DNA of 64,000 nt from Selenomonas sp. AB3002 (lineage in GTDB: Bacteria; Bacillota; Negativicutes; Selenomonadales; Selenomonadaceae): the NCBI RefSeq assembly GCF_000702545.1, contig NZ_JNIO01000002.1, positions 62,001 through 126,000 on the forward strand, read 5' to 3'. Below the pieces are notes generated by a model. The model was not told where the DNA came from and did not search any database. It saw nothing but the letters and a program-made list of their open reading frames with translations. A program made the position numbers and the translations under genes. Positions 1 through 10,301 of this stretch are shown here, in pieces. Every line of letters starts with the position of its first letter. Positions within the stretch are counted from its first letter, which is position 1.

Positions 1-957
1 AGTAACCGCAGTATAGAAGTAAGTAAAGAACACGATGAGCAGGACGTATAGTGCCGTCTGCAATGGTGTTCCCCACTGCAAATAACTGGCAACGGTCTTT
101 ACCCAGGGCACTTCAATGAACTGGGCAATGGTCACTGGAAACATCAGCACGGATGACGCAAAGATGATGGGTATCACGCCTGCCTGGTTCACCTTCAGGG
201 GGATATGGCTGGAATGGCCGCCATAGGCCCGCTGGCTCCCCACCCTTTTCGCATAGGAAATGGGTATATGGCGGAAGCCGGTCTCCACGTGGATTACGAA
301 CACGATCATCGCTATTGCGATGACCATGAACATAAACACACTGAAGTAACTGATGGTGCCTGCCTGGACGTAATGGTAAATGGTTCCGATGTTCTTGGGG
401 AGCGCCGCCACGATGCCGGCGAAGATGATAAGGGATATGCCGTTACCAACTCCCTGGGCTGTGATCTGCTCGCCCAGCCACATCAGGAATACCGTACCAG
501 CCGTAAGTGTAATCGCAATGATCAGGATGTTCACCGGGCTGGGATTCAGGATAGCGGCTTTGAGTCCGATGGACATGCCGATAGCCTGGAGGAAAGCCAG
601 CACTACCGTCAGGTAGCGGGTGACTTTCGTAGTCTTCTTGTGCCCCTCTGCCCCTTCCTTCGACCACTGTTCCAGCGTGGGAATGACGACATTCAGCAGC
701 TGGATGATGATGGCCGCGTTGATGTAGGGGGTGATGCTCATGGCAAAGATGGAGAACTTGCTGAAAGCACCACCAGAGAAGAGGTCAAGGAGACCGAAGA
801 GGCTGCCATTGGCAAAAAGTTGCTCGATCGCCGCTGGGTCAACCCCGGGGACGGGGATGTGAGTCCCCATCCGGAAGATCGCGAACATGATGAGAGTGAA
901 GATAATCTTATCTCGCAGTTCGGGAATCTTGAAGATGTTGCCGAGGGCTGCGAGCAC
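1..957 (-). CDS. secY: Protein translocase subunit SecY (3' end beyond window)
   Basis: SecY is the channel-forming subunit of the Sec translocon in the inner membrane. I translated this frame myself: it opens at a GTG at 957-955 and reads MLAALGNIFKIPELRDK, followed by the typical SecY stretch GTHIPVPGVDP and successive hydrophobic helices. No stop occurs before position 1, so about 319 residues are visible and the C-terminus is missing. The start lies two bases beyond the rplO stop, and its ribosome binding site GAGGTG sits inside the rplO 3' end, so the two genes are translationally linked. It is the last visible gene of the spc part of the ribosomal superoperon, the usual place for secY. 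Confidence 0.95.
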   Translation of the reverse strand, partial: MLAALGNIFKIPELRDKIIFTLIMFAIFRMGTHIPVPGVDPAAIEQLFANGSLFGLLDLFSGGAFSKFSIFAMSITPYINAAIIIQLLNVVIPTLEQWSKEGAEGHKKTTKVTRYLTVVLAFLQAIGMSIGLKAAILNPSPVNILIIAITLTAGTVFLMWLGEQITAQGVGNGISLIIFAGIVAALPKNIGTIYHYVQAGTISYFSVFMFMVIAIAMIVFVIHVETGFRHIPISYAKRVGSQRAYGGHSSHIPLKVNQAGVIPIIFASSVLMFPVTIAQFIEVPWVKTVASYLQWGTPLQTALYVLLIVFFTYFYTAVT

Positions 958-958
958 C

Positions 959-1408
959 TTACTTCACCTCAATTTTTTCGATCTGACCGCCAGCAGCGGT
1001 GATCTTCTCCTCTGCGGACTTGGTGAAACCGTTGGCACGGACGGTGAGCTTCTTGGTGAGCTCGCCCTTGCCAAGGATGCGGATGCCGTCACGGACATTC
1101 TTCAGGATGCCGCTCTCAACCAGAGCCACGGGATCAACTACTGCGCCATCCTCAAAACGGTTCAGGCTCTCAACGTTGACCTCTGCAAAGGTCTTGGCCC
1201 AGATATTCTTGAAGCCGCGCTTCGGCAGACGACGATAGATGGGCATCTGGCCACCCTCGAAGCCGGTGCGGACACCGCCGCCGCTACGGGAGTTCTGGCC
1301 CTTCATGCCGCGGCCGGAAGTCTTGCCGTTGCCGGAGCCGAGGCCACGGCCAACGCGATTGCGCTCCTTGCGGGAGCCTTCTGCGGGCTGTAATTCATGT
1401 AACTTCAT
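959..1408 (-). CDS. rplO: 50S ribosomal protein L15
   Basis: L15 binds 23S rRNA late in assembly of the large subunit. The 149-residue product begins [22 protein letters not shown] and has the glycine-rich N-terminal arm with [20 protein letters not shown], both family hallmarks, at normal length. The start follows AGGAGGTGCAAGC. It lies between rpmD and secY as in most bacteria. Confidence 0.98.
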   Translation of the reverse strand: MKLHELQPAEGSRKERNRVGRGLGSGNGKTSGRGMKGQNSRSGGGVRTGFEGGQMPIYRRLPKRGFKNIWAKTFAEVNVESLNRFEDGAVVDPVALVESGILKNVRDGIRILGKGELTKKLTVRANGFTKSAEEKITAAGGQIEKIEVK

Positions 1409-1432
1409 GCTTGCACCTCCTGTCCTCTAGAA

Positions 1433-1618
1433 TTATTCTGCAATCTCTTCCACAGAGATCAAATGCTCAACCTTGTGGAGCTGGCCACGCACAGCCGGAT
1501 TGTCCGGCAGGATGGAAACAGAGTTCACCTTGCGCAGGCCGAGAGCGCGGACAGTGCGGCGCTGGGTCTCAGGACGGCCAATGAGGCTCCTCTTGAGCGT
1601 AACTTTCACTTTTGCCAT
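1433..1618 (-). CDS. rpmD: 50S ribosomal protein L30
   Basis: L30 is a small large-subunit protein. At 61 residues it has normal length and the family pattern [27 protein letters not shown] near its N-terminus. The ATG is preceded by AAGGAGG. It lies 15 bases after rpsE in the spc cluster. Confidence 0.97.
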   Translation of the reverse strand: MAKVKVTLKRSLIGRPETQRRTVRALGLRKVNSVSILPDNPAVRGQLHKVEHLISVEEIAE

Positions 1619-1633
1619 TGCGTAAGAGCCTCC

Positions 1634-2140
1634 TTAACCTAAAATCTCAGCGACAGTCTTGCCACGGAGTTCAGCCACAATCTCGGGCTGCTTGAGAGCC
1701 TTGAGGCCCTCCATGGCTGCACGCACCATGTTGTTCGGGTTGGAAGAACCCAGGGACTTGGTCAGGATGTCATGAACGCCTGCCAGCTCCAGTACGGCAC
1801 GCACGGGGCCGCCGGCGATGACACCGGTACCTTTGGCAGCCGGCTTCATCATAACCTGGCCTGCACCGAAGATGCCCAGCATCTCGTGGGGAATGGTACG
1901 GTTGTCCTTCAGAGCAACAGTGATGAGGTTCTTCTTTGCATCCTCGACACCCTTGCGGATAGCCTCGGGAACCTCAGCAGCCTTGCCGAGACCTACACCG
2001 ACCTTGCCCTTCTTGTTGCCGACCACAACCAGGGCGCTGAAGGAGAAGCGGCGGCCGCCCTTGACGACTTTCGCAACTCGGTTAATGTATACAACTTTCT
2101 CCTCGAACTCCGGAGTTTCGTTGTCCATATTTCTAGCCAT
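1634..2140 (-). CDS. rpsE: 30S ribosomal protein S5
   Basis: S5 is a small-subunit protein involved in decoding fidelity and mRNA unwinding. The 168-residue product has the N-terminal dsRNA-binding fold ([21 protein letters not shown]) and the S5 C-terminal domain ([18 protein letters not shown]). Length and position between rplR and rpmD are standard, and a consensus AAAGGAGG precedes the ATG. Confidence 0.98.
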   Translation of the reverse strand: MARNMDNETPEFEEKVVYINRVAKVVKGGRRFSFSALVVVGNKKGKVGVGLGKAAEVPEAIRKGVEDAKKNLITVALKDNRTIPHEMLGIFGAGQVMMKPAAKGTGVIAGGPVRAVLELAGVHDILTKSLGSSNPNNMVRAAMEGLKALKQPEIVAELRGKTVAEILG

Positions 2141-2160
2141 TCATTTACCTCCTTTGTTTT

Positions 2161-2520
2161 TTAGAATTTCAGGCCAGCTTCACGAGCGGCCTCAGCCAGT
2201 GCTGCCACGCGGCCGTGGTACACATAGCCGCCACGGTCGAAGACTACCTCGCTGATGCCCTTCTCCAGAGCACGCTTGGCAATCTCGGCACCGATAGCCT
2301 TAGCGGCCTCGATGTTGCCGCCGTAATTCTCGAAGCCCTTGTCCTGAGTGCTGGCGGAAACCAGGGTCATGCCCTTCTCATCATCGATGATCTGAGCATA
2401 GATGTTGGCAAGGCTCCTGTAAACATTGAGGCGCGGACGAGCCGCAGTGCCAGCGATATGGTTGCGGACACGCAGGTGACGCTTCTGACGTGCCTTGTTC
2501 TTATCTGCCTTAATAAGCAC
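2161..2520 (-). CDS. rplR: 50S ribosomal protein L18
   Basis: L18 binds 5S rRNA in the central protuberance. The 119-residue product has [28 protein letters not shown], the basic N-terminal RNA-binding stretch, and ends with the family pattern [24 protein letters not shown]. Translation starts at GTG after AAAGGAGTGAATCTCT. It follows rplF in the usual order. Confidence 0.97.
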   Translation of the reverse strand: MLIKADKNKARQKRHLRVRNHIAGTAARPRLNVYRSLANIYAQIIDDEKGMTLVSASTQDKGFENYGGNIEAAKAIGAEIAKRALEKGISEVVFDRGGYVYHGRVAALAEAAREAGLKF

Positions 2521-2550
2521 AGAGATTCACTCCTTTCTCGAGTCAGTTCC

Positions 2551-3102
2551 TTATTTCTTGCCCTTAGCGCCGGCTTTACCCTCTTTGCGACGGATATGCT
2601 CGCCAGCGTACTTGATACCCTTGCCCTTGTAAGGCTCAGGCTCACGGAAGCTGCGGATCTCTGCAGCGATCTGGCCGACAACTTCCTTGTCGATGCCGGA
2701 AACCGTGATGGAGGTAGCGGTGGGCACATCGAAGGTGATGCCTTCGGGGGGCTCAACCACAACCGGGTGGGAGAAACCAAGGGACAGGTTCAGGTTCTTG
2801 CCCTGCTTCTGGGCACGATAACCAACACCTGCGATCTCGAGGTTCTTCTGATAGCCTTCCGTCACACCAACAACCATGTTGTTGATGAGGGTACGGGAGA
2901 GGCCATGGAGAGACCTGTGCATTTTATCATCAGACGGACGCTCCACAGTGAGAACGCCATTGTCGATGGTTACTTTCATTTCCGGGCTGATCTGGCGGGA
3001 AAGTTCACCTTTCGGGCCTTTGACTTTCACCAGATTGTCCTCGCCGACCGTAACGGTTACGCCTGCGGGGATCTCAATCGGTGCTCTACCAATTCTTGAC
3101 AT
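2551..3102 (-). CDS. rplF: 50S ribosomal protein L6
   Basis: L6 lies near the factor-binding site of the large subunit. The 183-residue protein starts [15 protein letters not shown] and shows both L6 repeats, with the C-terminal signature [22 protein letters not shown]. Length is normal. The ATG follows CAGGAGGTGTACAG. Confidence 0.98.
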   Translation of the reverse strand: MSRIGRAPIEIPAGVTVTVGEDNLVKVKGPKGELSRQISPEMKVTIDNGVLTVERPSDDKMHRSLHGLSRTLINNMVVGVTEGYQKNLEIAGVGYRAQKQGKNLNLSLGFSHPVVVEPPEGITFDVPTATSITVSGIDKEVVGQIAAEIRSFREPEPYKGKGIKYAGEHIRRKEGKAGAKGKK

Positions 3103-3128
3103 CTGTACACCTCCTGACTATTTTTCAA

Positions 3129-3527
3129 TTACCAAACGTATGCGATGACTTCGCCGCCGAGACCGGCCTTGCGAGCCTGCTTGTCGCTCATGATCCCCTT
3201 GGAAGTGGAGATGATGGCGATGCCGAGGCCGCCCAGCACGCGGGGCAGCTCATCGTGCTTTGCATACTGGCGAAGACCAGGCTTGGAAATACGCTTGATA
3301 CCGGAGATAACCTTCTCGCGGTTCGGGCCATACTTCAGGGAAATCGTGATGACACCCTGCTTGTTGTCCTCGTTGAAAGAATAGTCCTTGATGAAGCCCT
3401 CTTCCTTCAGGACCTCTGCGATAGCGGTCTTGATCTTGGAACCGGGGACATCCACCGTCTCGTGGAATACAGAGTTTGCATTGCGCAAACGGGTCAGCAT
3501 ATCTGCAATAGGATCAGTCATTACCAT
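3129..3527 (-). CDS. rpsH: 30S ribosomal protein S8
   Basis: S8 is a primary 16S rRNA-binding protein of the small subunit. I place the start at the ATG at 3527 ([18 protein letters not shown]), not at the in-frame TTG 21 bases upstream. AAAGGAGG sits ten bases before this ATG, and the resulting 132 residues equal the Bacillus S8 length. The C-terminus carries [12 protein letters not shown] and ends GGEVIAYVW, typical of S8. Confidence 0.97.
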   Translation of the reverse strand: MVMTDPIADMLTRLRNANSVFHETVDVPGSKIKTAIAEVLKEEGFIKDYSFNEDNKQGVITISLKYGPNREKVISGIKRISKPGLRQYAKHDELPRVLGGLGIAIISTSKGIMSDKQARKAGLGGEVIAYVW

Positions 3528-3558
3528 GAATCGATATCCTCCTTTCAAATAATAAGAA

Positions 3559-3744
3559 TTACCAGCTAGCCTTGGTCACGCCAGGAATAGCACCCGCGTA
3601 GCTCTGCTCGCGGAAGCAGATGCGGCACATGTCAAACTTGCGCATGTAGCCATGGGGACGGCCGCAGATCTTGCAACGGTTGTACTGACGAGTAGAGAAC
3701 TTGGGCTCTTTGCTCCACTTCTCTACCATAGACTTCTTTGCCAT
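3559..3744 (-). CDS. rpsN: 30S ribosomal protein S14, zinc-binding type
   Basis: This is the short 61-residue S14 of the small-subunit head. It keeps four zinc-ligand cysteines in two CxxC pairs (CKICGRP and CRICFRE), so it is the zinc-dependent (type Z) form and not the long zinc-free paralogue. It starts [10 protein letters not shown] and lies between rplE and rpsH. Confidence 0.97.
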   Translation of the reverse strand: MAKKSMVEKWSKEPKFSTRQYNRCKICGRPHGYMRKFDMCRICFREQSYAGAIPGVTKASW

Positions 3745-3761
3745 GAGCTTCTTTCCTCCTC

Positions 3762-4301
3762 TTATGCTTTGAACGGCATACCCATGAGTTTCAGGAGCTC
3801 TCTGGCTTCCTCATCCGTCTGTGCCGTCGTAACGATAACAATGTTCATGCCACGGATCTTGTCGATCTTATCGTACTCGATTTCCGGGAAAATGAGCTGT
3901 TCTTTGAGACCGACAGCGTAGTTGCCACGGCCGTCGAAGGCAGTGCCGGACACACCACGGAAGTCACGGACGCGGGGCAGAGCCACGTTCATGAACTTGT
4001 CGAGGAACTGGTACATGCGCTCGCCGCGCAGGGTCACCTTGCAGCCGATGGGCATGCCCTCACGGAGCTTCCAGGCAGCCAGGGACTTCTTGGCGCGGGT
4101 GAGGAGCGGCTTCTGGCCGGCGATGATGGTGAGGTCGCTCACAGCGGAGTCGAGAGCCTTGGGGTTGCCCACAGCCTCGCCAACGCCCATGTTGATGATG
4201 ACCTTCTCAACCTTGGGAAGCTGCATCACGTTCTTGTAGCCGAACTTCTCAGTGAGTGCCGGCACAACTTCCTTCTGGTACTTTTCCTGTAATCTATCCA
4301 A
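3762..4301 (-). CDS. rplE: 50S ribosomal protein L5
   Basis: L5 contacts 5S rRNA and the P-site tRNA. I choose the TTG at 4301 (product [16 protein letters not shown]). AAGGAGG lies seven bases before it, and 179 residues is the canonical length. The longer reading frame simply translates the ribosome binding site (KEGGN). Internal family motifs include [16 protein letters not shown] and [17 protein letters not shown]. Confidence 0.97.
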   Translation of the reverse strand: MDRLQEKYQKEVVPALTEKFGYKNVMQLPKVEKVIINMGVGEAVGNPKALDSAVSDLTIIAGQKPLLTRAKKSLAAWKLREGMPIGCKVTLRGERMYQFLDKFMNVALPRVRDFRGVSGTAFDGRGNYAVGLKEQLIFPEIEYDKIDKIRGMNIVIVTTAQTDEEARELLKLMGMPFKA

Positions 4302-4322
4302 TGTATTTCCTCCTTCCTTCAA

Positions 4323-4655
4323 TTATTTGGTCTGGTCGATGACTTCGCCGCACTTCTTGCAGACGCGGACGTTCTTGCCATTGACTTCCTTGTGAGCTAC
4401 GCGGGTAGCCTTGGAGCAGGCGGGGCAGACCAGCATGACCTTGCAGGCATGCATGGGAGCTTCCTTCACCAGGATACCGCCCTGAGGAGCCTTCACGTTC
4501 GGCTTCGTGTGACGCTTAACCTTGTTCACGCCCTCAACGACAACCTTGCCCTTCTTCGGCATAGCAGCCACAACCTTGCCCTGCTTGCCCTTATCTTTGC
4601 CGGACAGCACGACAACCGTGTCGCCCTTCTTCACGTTCAGTTTAACGAGTGACAA
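4323..4655 (-). CDS. rplX: 50S ribosomal protein L24
   Basis: L24 initiates large-subunit assembly. The 110-residue protein has the N-terminal KOW motif ([20 protein letters not shown]). Its C-terminal part carries two cysteine pairs, CPAC and CKKC, that probably bind zinc. Translation begins at TTG after GGAGGTGC. It lies between rplN and rplE. Confidence 0.96.
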   Translation of the reverse strand: MSLVKLNVKKGDTVVVLSGKDKGKQGKVVAAMPKKGKVVVEGVNKVKRHTKPNVKAPQGGILVKEAPMHACKVMLVCPACSKATRVAHKEVNGKNVRVCKKCGEVIDQTK

Positions 4656-4674
4656 AATAGCACCTCCTCACGAA

Positions 4675-5043
4675 TTAAAGTACTTCAGGAGCCAGGGAGA
4701 CGATCTTCATGAAGTCTTTGTCGCGAAGCTCTCTAGCTACCGGTCCGAAAATACGAGTGCCCTTCGGAGTCTTGTCTTCCTTGATGATGACGGCTGCATT
4801 CTCGTCGAAACGGATGTAGGAACCGTCAGCACGGCGCAGGCCCTTCACGCTGCGGACAACCACAGCCTTGACCACGTCGCCCTTCTTCACCTGACCGCCA
4901 GGAGCTGCGGATTTCACGGCTGCGACGATGATGTCGCCGATGTTAGCGTACTTGCGGTAAGAGCCGCCAAGCACGCGGATGCACATGATTTCTTTCGCGC
5001 CCGTGTTGTCGCCAACATTCAGGATAGTTTGCTGCTGAATCAT
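4675..5043 (-). CDS. rplN: 50S ribosomal protein L14
   Basis: L14 forms part of the intersubunit bridge region. The 122-residue product starts [20 protein letters not shown] and contains [22 protein letters not shown], both diagnostic. Length is exactly that of the family. A GAAGGAGG site precedes the ATG. Confidence 0.98.
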   Translation of the reverse strand: MIQQQTILNVGDNTGAKEIMCIRVLGGSYRKYANIGDIIVAAVKSAAPGGQVKKGDVVKAVVVRSVKGLRRADGSYIRFDENAAVIIKEDKTPKGTRIFGPVARELRDKDFMKIVSLAPEVL

Positions 5044-5072
5044 TATGTAACCTCCTTCTTCGTGTATTTGGC

Positions 5073-5330
5073 TTACTTAGCGCGCTCGATAACCTCGACC
5101 ACTCTCCAACGCTTGGTCTTGGAAAGGGGACGGGTCTCCATCAGGGACACCTTATCGCCAACATGCGCATCGTTCTTCTCGTCATGCGCATGGAATTTCA
5201 CAGTCCTCTTGACCGGCTTCTTGTAAAGCTTGTGCTGCTCGATCTCCTCGATAGCAACCACAACGGTCTTGTCCATCTTGTCGGAAATAACCTTGCCGAC
5301 CTTAGTCTTACGTACGTTTCTCTCGCTCAT
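5073..5330 (-). CDS. rpsQ: 30S ribosomal protein S17
   Basis: S17 is a primary 16S rRNA-binding protein. I take the ATG at 5330 ([20 protein letters not shown]). GGAAGGAGG lies seven bases upstream, and the 85 residues match the family. The upstream in-frame start would translate the ribosome binding site. Family pattern [18 protein letters not shown] is present. Confidence 0.96.
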   Translation of the reverse strand: MSERNVRKTKVGKVISDKMDKTVVVAIEEIEQHKLYKKPVKRTVKFHAHDEKNDAHVGDKVSLMETRPLSKTKRWRVVEVIERAK

Positions 5331-5371
5331 TAGGGAGCCTCCTTCCTTCTGCATATCACTTGTTTTGCGCC

Positions 5372-5566
5372 TTAGGCCTTGGCAGCCTGCTCGCGCTGGA
5401 TCGTCTTGATGCGGGCGATCGTCTTCTTCACATCTTTGATACGCATCGGGTTGTCAAGCTGGCCGGTGGCGAGCTGGAAACGGAGGTTGAAGAGCTCCTC
5501 TTTGAGCGAAGCAAGCTTCTGGTTCAGTTCGTCTGCGTTCATCTCGCGAATCTCATTAACCTTCAT
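5372..5566 (-). CDS. rpmC: 50S ribosomal protein L29
   Basis: L29 lies at the peptide exit site. The 64-residue helical protein starts [18 protein letters not shown] and contains the L29 signature region [21 protein letters not shown]. Its ATG overlaps the rplP stop (TAATG), so the two are translationally coupled. Confidence 0.97.
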   Translation of the reverse strand: MKVNEIREMNADELNQKLASLKEELFNLRFQLATGQLDNPMRIKDVKKTIARIKTIQREQAAKA

Positions 5567-6000
5567 TATGCTTCACCACCCTCTGCAACAGTGTCTTCCT
5601 TAGTCACGAACTTGGTCTTGATGGGCAGCTTGTGGCCTGCAAGGCGCATTGCCTCACGGGCAACTTCCTTGGACACGCCGTCCATCTCGAAGAGGACGCG
5701 GCCCGGCTTCACAACTGCTACCCAGTACTCGGGGGAGCCCTTACCGGAACCCATGCGGGTCTCAGCCGGCTTTGCGGTTACGGGCTTATCCGGGAAAATC
5801 TTGATCCAGACCTGGCCGCCACGCTTGATGTAACGGGTCATTGCGATACGGGCTGCCTCAATCTGACGGTTGGTGATCCAGGCGGGCTCAAGAGCCACCA
5901 GACCGAACTCACCATGGCTCACAGTGTTGCCGCGATGAGCCTTGCCCTTCATGCGGCCACGGAACTGCTTGCGATATTTAACTCTCTTAGGAAGTAACAT
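5566..6000 (-). CDS. rplP: 50S ribosomal protein L16
   Basis: L16 organises the A-site tRNA-binding region of the large subunit. The 144-residue product starts [20 protein letters not shown] and has [22 protein letters not shown], diagnostic of L16. Its ATG overlaps the rpsC stop codon. Confidence 0.98.
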   Translation of the reverse strand: MLLPKRVKYRKQFRGRMKGKAHRGNTVSHGEFGLVALEPAWITNRQIEAARIAMTRYIKRGGQVWIKIFPDKPVTAKPAETRMGSGKGSPEYWVAVVKPGRVLFEMDGVSKEVAREAMRLAGHKLPIKTKFVTKEDTVAEGGEA

Positions 6001-6668
6001 TAAGCTTCGCTCCCTTCGCTGGCAACTTTACGCTGCTTTCTCTCCGGAAGGACTTCGCCCTTGAAGATCCAAACCTTGATACCGATGCGGCCATACGTGG
6101 TATGAGCCTCAGCCGTGCCGTAATCGATGTCTGCACGGAGTGTGTGAAGGGGAATGCTGCCCTCACGATAGCTTTCGCTGCGAGCGATCTCTGCACCGCC
6201 GAGACGGCCTGCGCAGGTGATCTTGATGCCCTTGGCGCCCAGGCGCATGGTGCGGCCCACGGACTGCTTCATGGCACGGCGGAAAGCGATGCGGCGCTCC
6301 AGCTGGGAAGCGATGTTCTCAGCCACCAGAGTTGCATCCATATCCGGCTGCTTGATCTCAGCGATGTTGATGTCAACGCGCTTCTCGGTGTAGCTCTTGA
6401 GGCCTTCCTTGATCTGCTCGATGCCGGAACCACCGCGGCCGATAACCATGCCCGGCTTTGCGGTGTGGATGGTGATCTTGAGGCGGTTCTTGGTGCGCTC
6501 CGTCTCAATCCTGGAGATTCCTGCTGCCAGGAGGCTCTTCTTCAGGTAATCACGAATCTTGATATCTTCATGCAGGTTCTCTGCAAAATCTTTATCTGCA
6601 TACCACTTGGCATCCCACTGCTTGACAATGCCAAGGCGAATACCATGCGGATTAACTTTCTGACCCAA
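6000..6668 (-). CDS. rpsC: 30S ribosomal protein S3
   Basis: S3 lies at the mRNA entry channel. The 222-residue protein has a type II KH domain with the GXXG-type loop in [13 protein letters not shown] and the C-terminal domain with [20 protein letters not shown]. Translation starts at TTG (product [14 protein letters not shown]), preceded by GGAGGGAAACGGA. It sits between rplV and rplP. Confidence 0.98.
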   Translation of the reverse strand: MGQKVNPHGIRLGIVKQWDAKWYADKDFAENLHEDIKIRDYLKKSLLAAGISRIETERTKNRLKITIHTAKPGMVIGRGGSGIEQIKEGLKSYTEKRVDINIAEIKQPDMDATLVAENIASQLERRIAFRRAMKQSVGRTMRLGAKGIKITCAGRLGGAEIARSESYREGSIPLHTLRADIDYGTAEAHTTYGRIGIKVWIFKGEVLPERKQRKVASEGSEA

Positions 6669-6684
6669 TCCGTTTCCCTCCTTC

Positions 6685-7020
6685 TTAGTTCTTCTCGTTG
6701 ACGACGATGGTCACATGGCTCGTGCGCTTCAGGATCTTGAAAGCCTGACCGCGGGAACGCGGATGGATGCGCTTGAGGGTGGGACCCTGATCAACGAAGG
6801 CGGAGGAAACGTAGAGCTTGTCCACGTCCATGTCGAAGTTGTTCTCAGCGTTGGCAACAGCGCTGCGCAGAACCTTCTCGACAACTTCAGCGCCAACCTT
6901 CGGCGTGAACTTCAAAATCGCAAATGCTTCAGCGACGTTCTTGCCACGGATGAGATCCATGACCACACGAACCTTGCGCGGAGCGATGCGAACGTATTTA
7001 GCTACTGCTTTTGATTCCAC
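6685..7020 (-). CDS. rplV: 50S ribosomal protein L22
   Basis: L22 lines the peptide exit tunnel; macrolide-resistance changes in the family map to its hairpin. The 111-residue product has [20 protein letters not shown] at the N-terminus and [18 protein letters not shown], the beta-hairpin stretch. Translation starts at GTG after AAAGGAG. Confidence 0.98.
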   Translation of the reverse strand: MESKAVAKYVRIAPRKVRVVMDLIRGKNVAEAFAILKFTPKVGAEVVEKVLRSAVANAENNFDMDVDKLYVSSAFVDQGPTLKRIHPRSRGQAFKILKRTSHVTIVVNEKN

Positions 7021-7037
7021 AACGATTCTCCTTTCGC

Positions 7038-7319
7038 TTACTTCAGTGAGGTCTTGCGCTCTTCGCCGGCATGGCCTTTGAAAGTGCGCGTCGGTGCGAA
7101 CTCACCCAGCTTATGGCCGACCATGTCCTCAGTGACATAGACAGGCACATGCTTGCGTCCATCATGGACAGCAATGGTATGACCGACGAAGTCCGGGAAA
7201 ATCGTGGAGCTTCTGGACCAAGTCTTGACAACCTTTTTATCGTTAGCTTCGTTGAGAGCCGTGATCTTCTTCATGAGGCTTTCTTCAACGAAAGGGCCCT
7301 TCTTAATGGATCTTGACAA
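7038..7319 (-). CDS. rpsS: 30S ribosomal protein S19
   Basis: S19 lies in the head of the small subunit. The 93-residue product starts [19 protein letters not shown] and has [26 protein letters not shown], both diagnostic. The start is TTG after AGAGAGGGGG. Confidence 0.98.
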   Translation of the reverse strand: MSRSIKKGPFVEESLMKKITALNEANDKKVVKTWSRSSTIFPDFVGHTIAVHDGRKHVPVYVTEDMVGHKLGEFAPTRTFKGHAGEERKTSLK

Positions 7320-7335
7320 AGTTTATCCCCCTCTC

Positions 7336-8166
7336 TTACTTCGTGCGGTGCTTCACTATGAGGCTTTCGGAAGCCTTGTTCTTGCGACGGGTCTTCGTAC
7401 CCATAGCGCACTTGCCCCACTTGGTAACAGGGTTCTTGCGGCCAACAGGGGAACGGCCCTCACCACCGCCGTGCGGATGGTCATTCGGGTTCATGGCAAC
7501 GCCGCGGTTCTCCGGACGGATACCGAGCCAACGGCTGCGGCCTGCCTTACCGAGAGTGATGTTCTCATGCTCCAGGTTGCCAACTTCACCGATGGTAGCA
7601 CGGCAGTTGATGTGAACCTTGCGGAGCTCGCCAGACGGCATACGGAGCAGAGCATAGTTGCCCTCTTTTGCCATGAGCTGTGCGCTGGTGCCAGCGGAAC
7701 GAACGAGCTGTGCACCCTTGCCGATCTTCAGCTCGACAGCGTGAACGGTAGTACCTACCGGGATGTTCTTCAGGGGGAGGGCATTGCCCACCTTGATGTC
7801 GGCCTCGGGGCCGGACTCAACCATATCGCCTACCTTGAGGCCATTGGGAGCCAGGATGTAGCGCTTCTCGCCGTCAACATAGTTGAGGAGAGCGATGCGG
7901 GCGCTGCGGTTCGGATCGTACTCGATGGTAGCCACGCGAGCGGGGATGCCGTCCTTCGTGCGCTTGAAGTCGATGATACGATAGAGACGCTTGTGGCCGC
8001 CGCCCTGATGGCGAACGGTCAGGCGACCCTGCTGATTGCGGCCGCCGTTCTTCTTCAGGCGCTCAGTCAGGGATTTCTCAGGCTTGTCGGTGGTAATCTC
8101 GTCGAAAGAAGCGACGGTCATGAAACGACGGCCTGCAGAATAGGGTTTAAAGGATTTTACTGCCAC
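7336..8166 (-). CDS. rplB: 50S ribosomal protein L2
   Basis: L2 is a core large-subunit protein near the peptidyl transferase centre. The 276-residue protein has the OB and SH3-like domains and the conserved C-terminal [14 protein letters not shown], which includes the key histidine. Translation starts at GTG after GAAGGAGGTAAATACAA. Length is normal. Confidence 0.98.
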   Translation of the reverse strand: MAVKSFKPYSAGRRFMTVASFDEITTDKPEKSLTERLKKNGGRNQQGRLTVRHQGGGHKRLYRIIDFKRTKDGIPARVATIEYDPNRSARIALLNYVDGEKRYILAPNGLKVGDMVESGPEADIKVGNALPLKNIPVGTTVHAVELKIGKGAQLVRSAGTSAQLMAKEGNYALLRMPSGELRKVHINCRATIGEVGNLEHENITLGKAGRSRWLGIRPENRGVAMNPNDHPHGGGEGRSPVGRKNPVTKWGKCAMGTKTRRKNKASESLIVKHRTK

Positions 8167-8191
8167 TTGTATTTACCTCCTTCTTCTAAGA

Positions 8192-8473
8192 TTAGGCCTG
8201 GAAGAACTCGATGCTTTCGCCAGCAGCGAGCTTAACAATAGCCTTTTTATAGTCAGGGCGCTTGCCGATGGTGCGGCCCATGCGCTTGGTCTTGCCGAGA
8301 ACGTTCACGGTGTTGACCTTCTCAACCTTGACATTGAATACCTCGGCCACAGCCTTGGCAATCTCGATCTTGTTGGCGGCCTTCGCCACAACGAAGACGT
8401 ATTTGCCCTCAGCCATCAGCTGGGTCGTACGCTCGGTGATGAGCGGACGGATCAGGATTTCACGTGCTTCCAT
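8192..8473 (-). CDS. rplW: 50S ribosomal protein L23
   Basis: L23 is the docking site for trigger factor and SRP at the tunnel exit. The 93-residue product has the family pattern [19 protein letters not shown] and the later [21 protein letters not shown]. Its ATG overlaps the rplD stop codon. Confidence 0.97.
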   Translation of the reverse strand: MEAREILIRPLITERTTQLMAEGKYVFVVAKAANKIEIAKAVAEVFNVKVEKVNTVNVLGKTKRMGRTIGKRPDYKKAIVKLAAGESIEFFQA

Positions 8474-9096
8474 TATGCGAATACCTCCTCGATACGGGCG
8501 ACGGCATCCTTGGTGACAAAGAGCTTGCCATGGTTCAGGATGTCATGGACATTGAGGCCCAGAGCCGTGATGGCCTTCACGCCCGGAATGTTGCGTGCGG
8601 ACTTCTCAACAGCCTCAGCTTCATCAGCAGTGATGAAGAGAGCCTTCTTCTCGACGCTGAAGCTCTTCAGCACCTCGACCATCTGCTTGGTCTTGGGAGC
8701 ATCGAAAGCGAGCTTGTCGAGAACGATGAGGTCGCCGCTCTTAACCTTGTCGGAAAGAGCGCACTTGAGTGCCAGACGGCGCTGCTTGCGAGGCATGGTG
8801 AAAGCGTACTTGCGGGGATGGGGTCCGAAGACCGTGCCGCCGCCAACCCACAAGGGGCTGCGGGTGGAACCGCTGCGAGCGCGGCCCGTGCCCTTCTGCT
8901 TCCAGGGCTTGCGGCCGCCGCCACGAACGAAGCCACGAGTCTTGGTGGCATGAGTGCCGAGGCGCTGAGCGGCAAGCTGCATGATAACGGCCTGATGGAG
9001 AAGACCTGCGTTCATCTCTACGCCGAAAATGTTGTCATTGAGCTCGATATCGCCAACCTGCTTGTTAGCGATGTCATAAACTGCTACGTTAGCCAT
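8473..9096 (-). CDS. rplD: 50S ribosomal protein L4
   Basis: L4 lines the exit tunnel and in many bacteria also represses its own S10 operon by binding the leader RNA. The 207-residue product carries the tunnel loop around [20 protein letters not shown], with [10 protein letters not shown] just after it. A hairpin-rich leader upstream of rpsJ (10106-10300) is a possible target. Confidence 0.98.
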   Translation of the reverse strand: MANVAVYDIANKQVGDIELNDNIFGVEMNAGLLHQAVIMQLAAQRLGTHATKTRGFVRGGGRKPWKQKGTGRARSGSTRSPLWVGGGTVFGPHPRKYAFTMPRKQRRLALKCALSDKVKSGDLIVLDKLAFDAPKTKQMVEVLKSFSVEKKALFITADEAEAVEKSARNIPGVKAITALGLNVHDILNHGKLFVTKDAVARIEEVFA

Positions 9097-9119
9097 AATT
9101 TGGGGTATCCTCCTTCCAA

Positions 9120-9773
9120 TTAGTTTTTAGCCTGCTTTGCGGGCTTGACAGTGTCTTTGATCACAACAAAGCTCTTCTTGGGGCCCGGGATAGCACCCTT
9201 GATGAGGATGAGGTTGCGGTCAGTATCCACACGGACAACCGTGAGGCGCTGCACCGTAACGCGCTCGCCACCCATACGGCCAGGGAGCTTCTTGCCCTTC
9301 AGCACGCGTCCGCCGGGGCCGGAAATCATAGCACCAGTGGAACCGGGCTCACGATGAGACTTGGAACCATGTCCCATGGGGCCACGTGCGAAGTTGTGAC
9401 GCTTGATACCGCCGGCAAAGCCCTTGCCCTTGGAGGTACCCGTTACATCAACTAACTCACCTGCAGCGAATATATCAACGCCGATGGAATCACCGACTTT
9501 ATATTCAGAAGGATCCTGAAGGCGCATCTCGCGAATGAACTTGACCGGCTTCACACCAGCCTTGTCGAAATGGCCTTTCATTGGCTTGTTGACCTTGTTC
9601 TCCTTGATGTCGCCAAAGCCGAGCTGCACTGCGTTGTAGCCGTCGGTCTCAACAGTCTTGTTCTGAATGACGATGTTGCCACCGGCCTCCACAACAGTTA
9701 CGGGAACGACCTTGCCTTCTTCCGTGAAGATCTGGGTCATGCCAAGTTTTCTACCTAAAATTGCTTTAGACAT
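9120..9773 (-). CDS. rplC: 50S ribosomal protein L3
   Basis: L3 is an early-assembly protein whose central loop reaches the peptidyl transferase centre. The 217-residue product starts [16 protein letters not shown] and has the loop region [20 protein letters not shown] strong GGGGAGGTGG precedes the ATG. It follows rpsJ, as usual. Confidence 0.98.
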   Translation of the reverse strand: MSKAILGRKLGMTQIFTEEGKVVPVTVVEAGGNIVIQNKTVETDGYNAVQLGFGDIKENKVNKPMKGHFDKAGVKPVKFIREMRLQDPSEYKVGDSIGVDIFAAGELVDVTGTSKGKGFAGGIKRHNFARGPMGHGSKSHREPGSTGAMISGPGGRVLKGKKLPGRMGGERVTVQRLTVVRVDTDRNLILIKGAIPGPKKSFVVIKDTVKPAKQAKN

Positions 9774-9793
9774 TCATTCCACCTCCCCTGGGA

Positions 9794-10105
9794 TTAAAGT
9801 TTGATTTCAATGTCCACGCCAGCCGGAAGGTCGAGACGCATGAGAGCATCAACGGTCTTGTTGGTCGGCTGCAGGATGTCAATAAGGCGCTTATGGGTGC
9901 GCATCTCGAACTGCTCACGGGAGTCCTTGTTGACATGCGGGGAACGCAGAATCGTGTAGATGTTTTTCTCCGTCGGGAGGGGAATCGGGCCGGACACCAT
10001 AGCGCCGGTCTTCTTTGCAGTATCCACAATCTTTACTGCACTCTGATCGAGGGCTTTATGATCATAAGCCTTCAAACGGATTCTGATTTTCTGTTGCTTA
10101 GACAA
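9794..10105 (-). CDS. rpsJ: 30S ribosomal protein S10
   Basis: S10 is a small-subunit head protein that also serves as NusE in transcription antitermination complexes. The 103-residue product contains [15 protein letters not shown] and the signature [20 protein letters not shown]. The start is TTG, eight bases after AAGGAGG. It opens the S10 part of the superoperon and is separated from tuf by a 248-base leader region. Confidence 0.98.
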   Translation of the reverse strand: MSKQQKIRIRLKAYDHKALDQSAVKIVDTAKKTGAMVSGPIPLPTEKNIYTILRSPHVNKDSREQFEMRTHKRLIDILQPTNKTVDALMRLDLPAGVDIEIKL

Positions 10106-10143
10106 TGTGTTTTCCTCCTTATCGTCCAGGCTCTTGCAATGAA

Positions 10144-10198
10144 GATGTCCTGTCCATGCAGGGCTGAAAGCCTTTCAGTCTTGCATGGACAGGACATC
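10144..10198 (-). promoter_or_regulatory. Long hairpin in the rpsJ (S10 operon) leader
   Basis: A 17-base arm at 10144-10160 (GATGTCCTGTCCATGCA) is a perfect inverted repeat of 10182-10198, and a second nested 7-base stem (CTGAAAG/CTTTCAG) lies in the loop. No U-tract follows on the rpsJ strand, so it is a poor terminator. A further short stem (GTTCC/GGAAC) lies just upstream in the transcript. The position suits an L4-responsive S10 leader, but I cannot match it to a known leader fold. Confidence 0.5.
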
Positions 10199-10301
10199 CC
10201 CATGGCCCAAACATTTCTCCGTAGCAGTTCCCTTGGAACCAGGCCAAGCCATCTGCCACGTCATCGCATGGGGGTGTACCTGTTTGTTTCAACCCTCTAA
10301 A

